Shown: in pieces, positions 62,001 through 64,000 of the stretch
How the letters are laid out: each line of letters opens with the position of its first letter
Numbering within the stretch: the stretch's first letter is position 1
DNA from: Phylloscopus collybita
Lineage: Eukaryota; Chordata; Aves; Passeriformes; Phylloscopidae
Reading direction: 5' to 3'
Assembly: GCA_027886175.1 (NCBI GenBank)
Contig: JAJNNQ010000009.1
Coordinates: 29,563,501 to 29,627,500 of the forward strand
Length of the DNA stretch: 64,000 nucleotides
The notes under the pieces: generated by a model
Told to the model about the DNA's origin: nothing
Database searches by the model: none
What the model saw: the letters and a program-made list of their open reading frames with translations, nothing else
Position numbers and translations under genes: made by a program

Positions 62001-63089
62001 CTTGATCAAATTCAAATTTCAGTGAGATTTCACCTCTTTCTGTCTTTTGAATTGCTGATCGTTCATTGTGACGACTGGACAGAATGTTTGCATACTTTAC
62101 TCAAAAACAAGAAACTTGCTTGCCTTGCAAATAAATCTCCAAATCATGAATTTGCTTGTATTGTTTTTTGTTCTACTCTCTTATACAGGTATTCCAATGA
62201 AGTAAATAAATTTTCAGTAGTAACATTACGAGGCAGCTCCAGTATGCTTCATTTAAGCTAATACCTATTCTGAAGACATATTTACCAGTGTTATTTTAAG
62301 GATTTATTTTGTTGGAACATCTCTACATACTCATTTGATAAGTGTAAATGCAGTATGTGATCAAATACTTTTTTATAGAAACACAAACTGTTGACTTTTT
62401 AGTGCACTGGAAATAAGTGACTGTCTAATGATCATCTGTAAAGTAAAATTATTTTATGTCTTCTATGTTCAGGAACTCTGAGCCTATATTGAGGTAAGAA
62501 AAGTCATATGAGCTGACAAACTAGGAGTGCAGTGTAACTGGAAAAATTAGATTATTATGTCGGCTATAGTAGGGCACTTATTAGTCTGTAATCCTAAACG
62601 AAACCTTCCTCTACTGGTGTAATTATTGAGTTGGTTATTAGAAGTAAGGTGCTAATCTCTGCATGTGTGTCTCTATGACTGCTTGGGGCTGGAGTCTGTT
62701 TTAACAGAGGCTGCTCTCAGGATTAAAAGCCCCACCCCACACCCAGTGATTACAGCTGCAGGAATTGCAGTGCTCCTGGTGAGCAGAAAGGGCCTCACTG
62801 CAAACTTGCATTCATTTGAGGTGATTTCAGTCCACAGGGTGTCATTCAGCTAGCAGCCTCAAAATGGTGCTTTTCTTTCTTGCTTTCTTTAGTTTCTCTT
62901 GCTTCTGGAAAAGAGGTTGGACCCTTCAGAGTCTGGAATATTTCAGGACATTTTTTTTTGCTGTTAGTGTCATTTGACAAGTATGGTTGATAAATATTGA
63001 TATAGTTGATAAGTACCTTAACTTATTTGTCCTGAGCTTAATTATTCAACTTAGTTTTTAGCTCTGACTTGGAATTCTTCTTGGCCACC

Positions 63090-63335
63090 ATGCCGAACAG
63101 TACATCTGCTCAAGGATACTTCTGCACCATCTGTGAAATGGCTGTGTGTGGAGCTAGATGCCATCATCAACCTTGTTACAAAGAGGCTTTCCAGAAGGGT
63201 CTTTTGTTCACATCTTGCTTCCACCAGGTTTCTGATCATCTTAGATTGCACTGTGAAGGGAATGCATTTGATTCAGTTCTTGTACCTGATCATTATCTGA
63301 CAGGGATAATGAAACTTTTTGTTGCTTATAAGTAA
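63090..63335 (+). CDS. Small cysteine-rich ORF, unknown (81 codons)
   Basis: The ATG lies in GGCCACCATGCC, a strong Kozak context. The frame encodes 81 residues with a cysteine/histidine-rich part (YFCTICEMAVCGARCHHQPC) that looks zinc-binding, then GLLFTSCFHQVSDHLRLHC. No family is recognised. It lies within MTNR1A intron 1 on the sense strand with no promoter or splice signals assigned. It may be chance, or an eroded retrocopy of a zinc-binding protein. Confidence 0.2.
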   Translation: MPNSTSAQGYFCTICEMAVCGARCHHQPCYKEAFQKGLLFTSCFHQVSDHLRLHCEGNAFDSVLVPDHYLTGIMKLFVAYK

Positions 63336-64000
63336 AACAAAACAGCATGTTATCCAGCATGCCCTAAAGGTCTATATAATACATACAAGTAGGCATAGTT
63401 AATTTTATCTTTTCTTCTTGCACTTTTTTCCTCTGGAGTGTTAAGCAGCTTTAGGTTGTTTTCCAGCTTTTTAAGGGCAGCAGTCTCTCCAATGCTGTTA
63501 TTTTTGCTCCTTCGGAGGAACAGACTTAAAAAATCTTCTATTGAAGTTCTAATGAAAGGGCATCAGTTGCCCTTTTCATTACTGTCTTCCAGAACTATCT
63601 TCCCAGTCCTCTGTAGACTTCATTGACTCCATCTCCATACTCAGAGTTCAGATGTGACCTTTATCTTTCAATCTCTTTCCATATGTAGAATACTGAATTT
63701 CTGAGCACTTGCATATGTGTGACCTCTGTCTTCTTCTCCCTGATATTTTTGCTTCTAGGACTGTCCTTTTTGTCCTTCTATCTGTCATGAATATTCTTCC
63801 ATATTTGTTCCCAGCCAAAGCTTTAATTCATTACATTTCATTTGATCCTCTCATAGATCTTGTTTTATGGCATGATTTTCAGACTATCAGTGTAGAAAAT
63901 ATAAATCCATTGGTTTCTATTGCTTTTTGCAGTCCCTAGACAATTTTCTACATGTCTTTTCTATATCAAACCCTGTTTTGTTTTAAACTGTGCCTACATT

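Larger units (their letters stand above)
50987..64000 (+). other. MTNR1A: MTNR1A intron 1 (continues past the window)
   Basis: More than 13 kb of intron. No frame encodes TM2-TM7 in the window, so the exon 2 acceptor must be further on. The intron contains GC-rich island sequence up to about 51,260, E-boxes at 51723 and 52242, a CR1 fragment at 58,890-59,055 and a small ORF at 63,090. The remainder is AT-rich with nothing recognised. Confidence 0.85.

Noticed and set aside
1..64000. CRISPR arrays, bacterial operons, plasmid or phage modules
   Set aside because: The window is vertebrate nuclear DNA with spliced genes; no regularly spaced repeats of the CRISPR type were seen.

Overview
The window is vertebrate nuclear DNA and almost certainly avian. 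It shows compact GT-AG exons in long AT-rich introns, several CR1 retrotransposon fragments (the dominant avian LINE family), and no mammalian SINEs or L1. It carries the 3' part of FAT1 (giant atypical cadherin), about 31 kb of intergenic DNA, and the promoter and first coding exon of MTNR1A (melatonin receptor type 1A). Both genes are on the + strand. FAT1 followed by MTNR1A in tandem is the order I know from mammals (human 4q35). The MTNR1A N-terminus resembles the chicken receptor as I remember it but differs at several positions, so the species is probably a bird other than chicken; I cannot name it.

Region 1 (1-20,090): twelve constitutive FAT1 exons join in a continuous reading frame of 1,233 codons plus a stop. 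They encode the last cadherin repeats, a pre-EGF segment, EGF1, a laminin G domain, EGF2 to EGF5, one transmembrane helix and the whole cytoplasmic tail, which has an EVH1-type proline motif and a C-terminal HTEV PDZ ligand. Between the last two constitutive exons lie two small phase 1-1 open segments of 60 and 36 bp with good splice sites. They would insert 20 and 12 residues into the tail. A TGCATG (RBFOX-type) element sits 8 nt after the donor of the 36-bp exon. The 3' UTR ends near AATAAA signals at 19,817, 19,828 and 20,062.

Region 2 (20,090-48,950): intergenic, with no convincing gene. It holds a 1.8-kb CR1 copy whose 5' part is inverted against its 3' part (22,905-24,680), which is the signature of twin priming. 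It also holds three smaller CR1 scraps, several simple repeats, an A-rich low-complexity tract and an isolated CpG-rich block near 31.1 kb.

Region 3 (about 49,010-51,260): a CpG island holding the MTNR1A core promoter. It has a TATA box at 50,547, E-boxes, tandem repeats and repeated MEF2-like sites. The 5' UTR contains an upstream ORF with an optimal Kozak context. Exon 1 encodes the N-terminus, TM1 and the first intracellular loop.

Region 4 (50,987-64,000): MTNR1A intron 1. Exon 2, which carries TM2 to TM7, is not in the window. The intron contains one CR1 fragment and little else that can be recognised.
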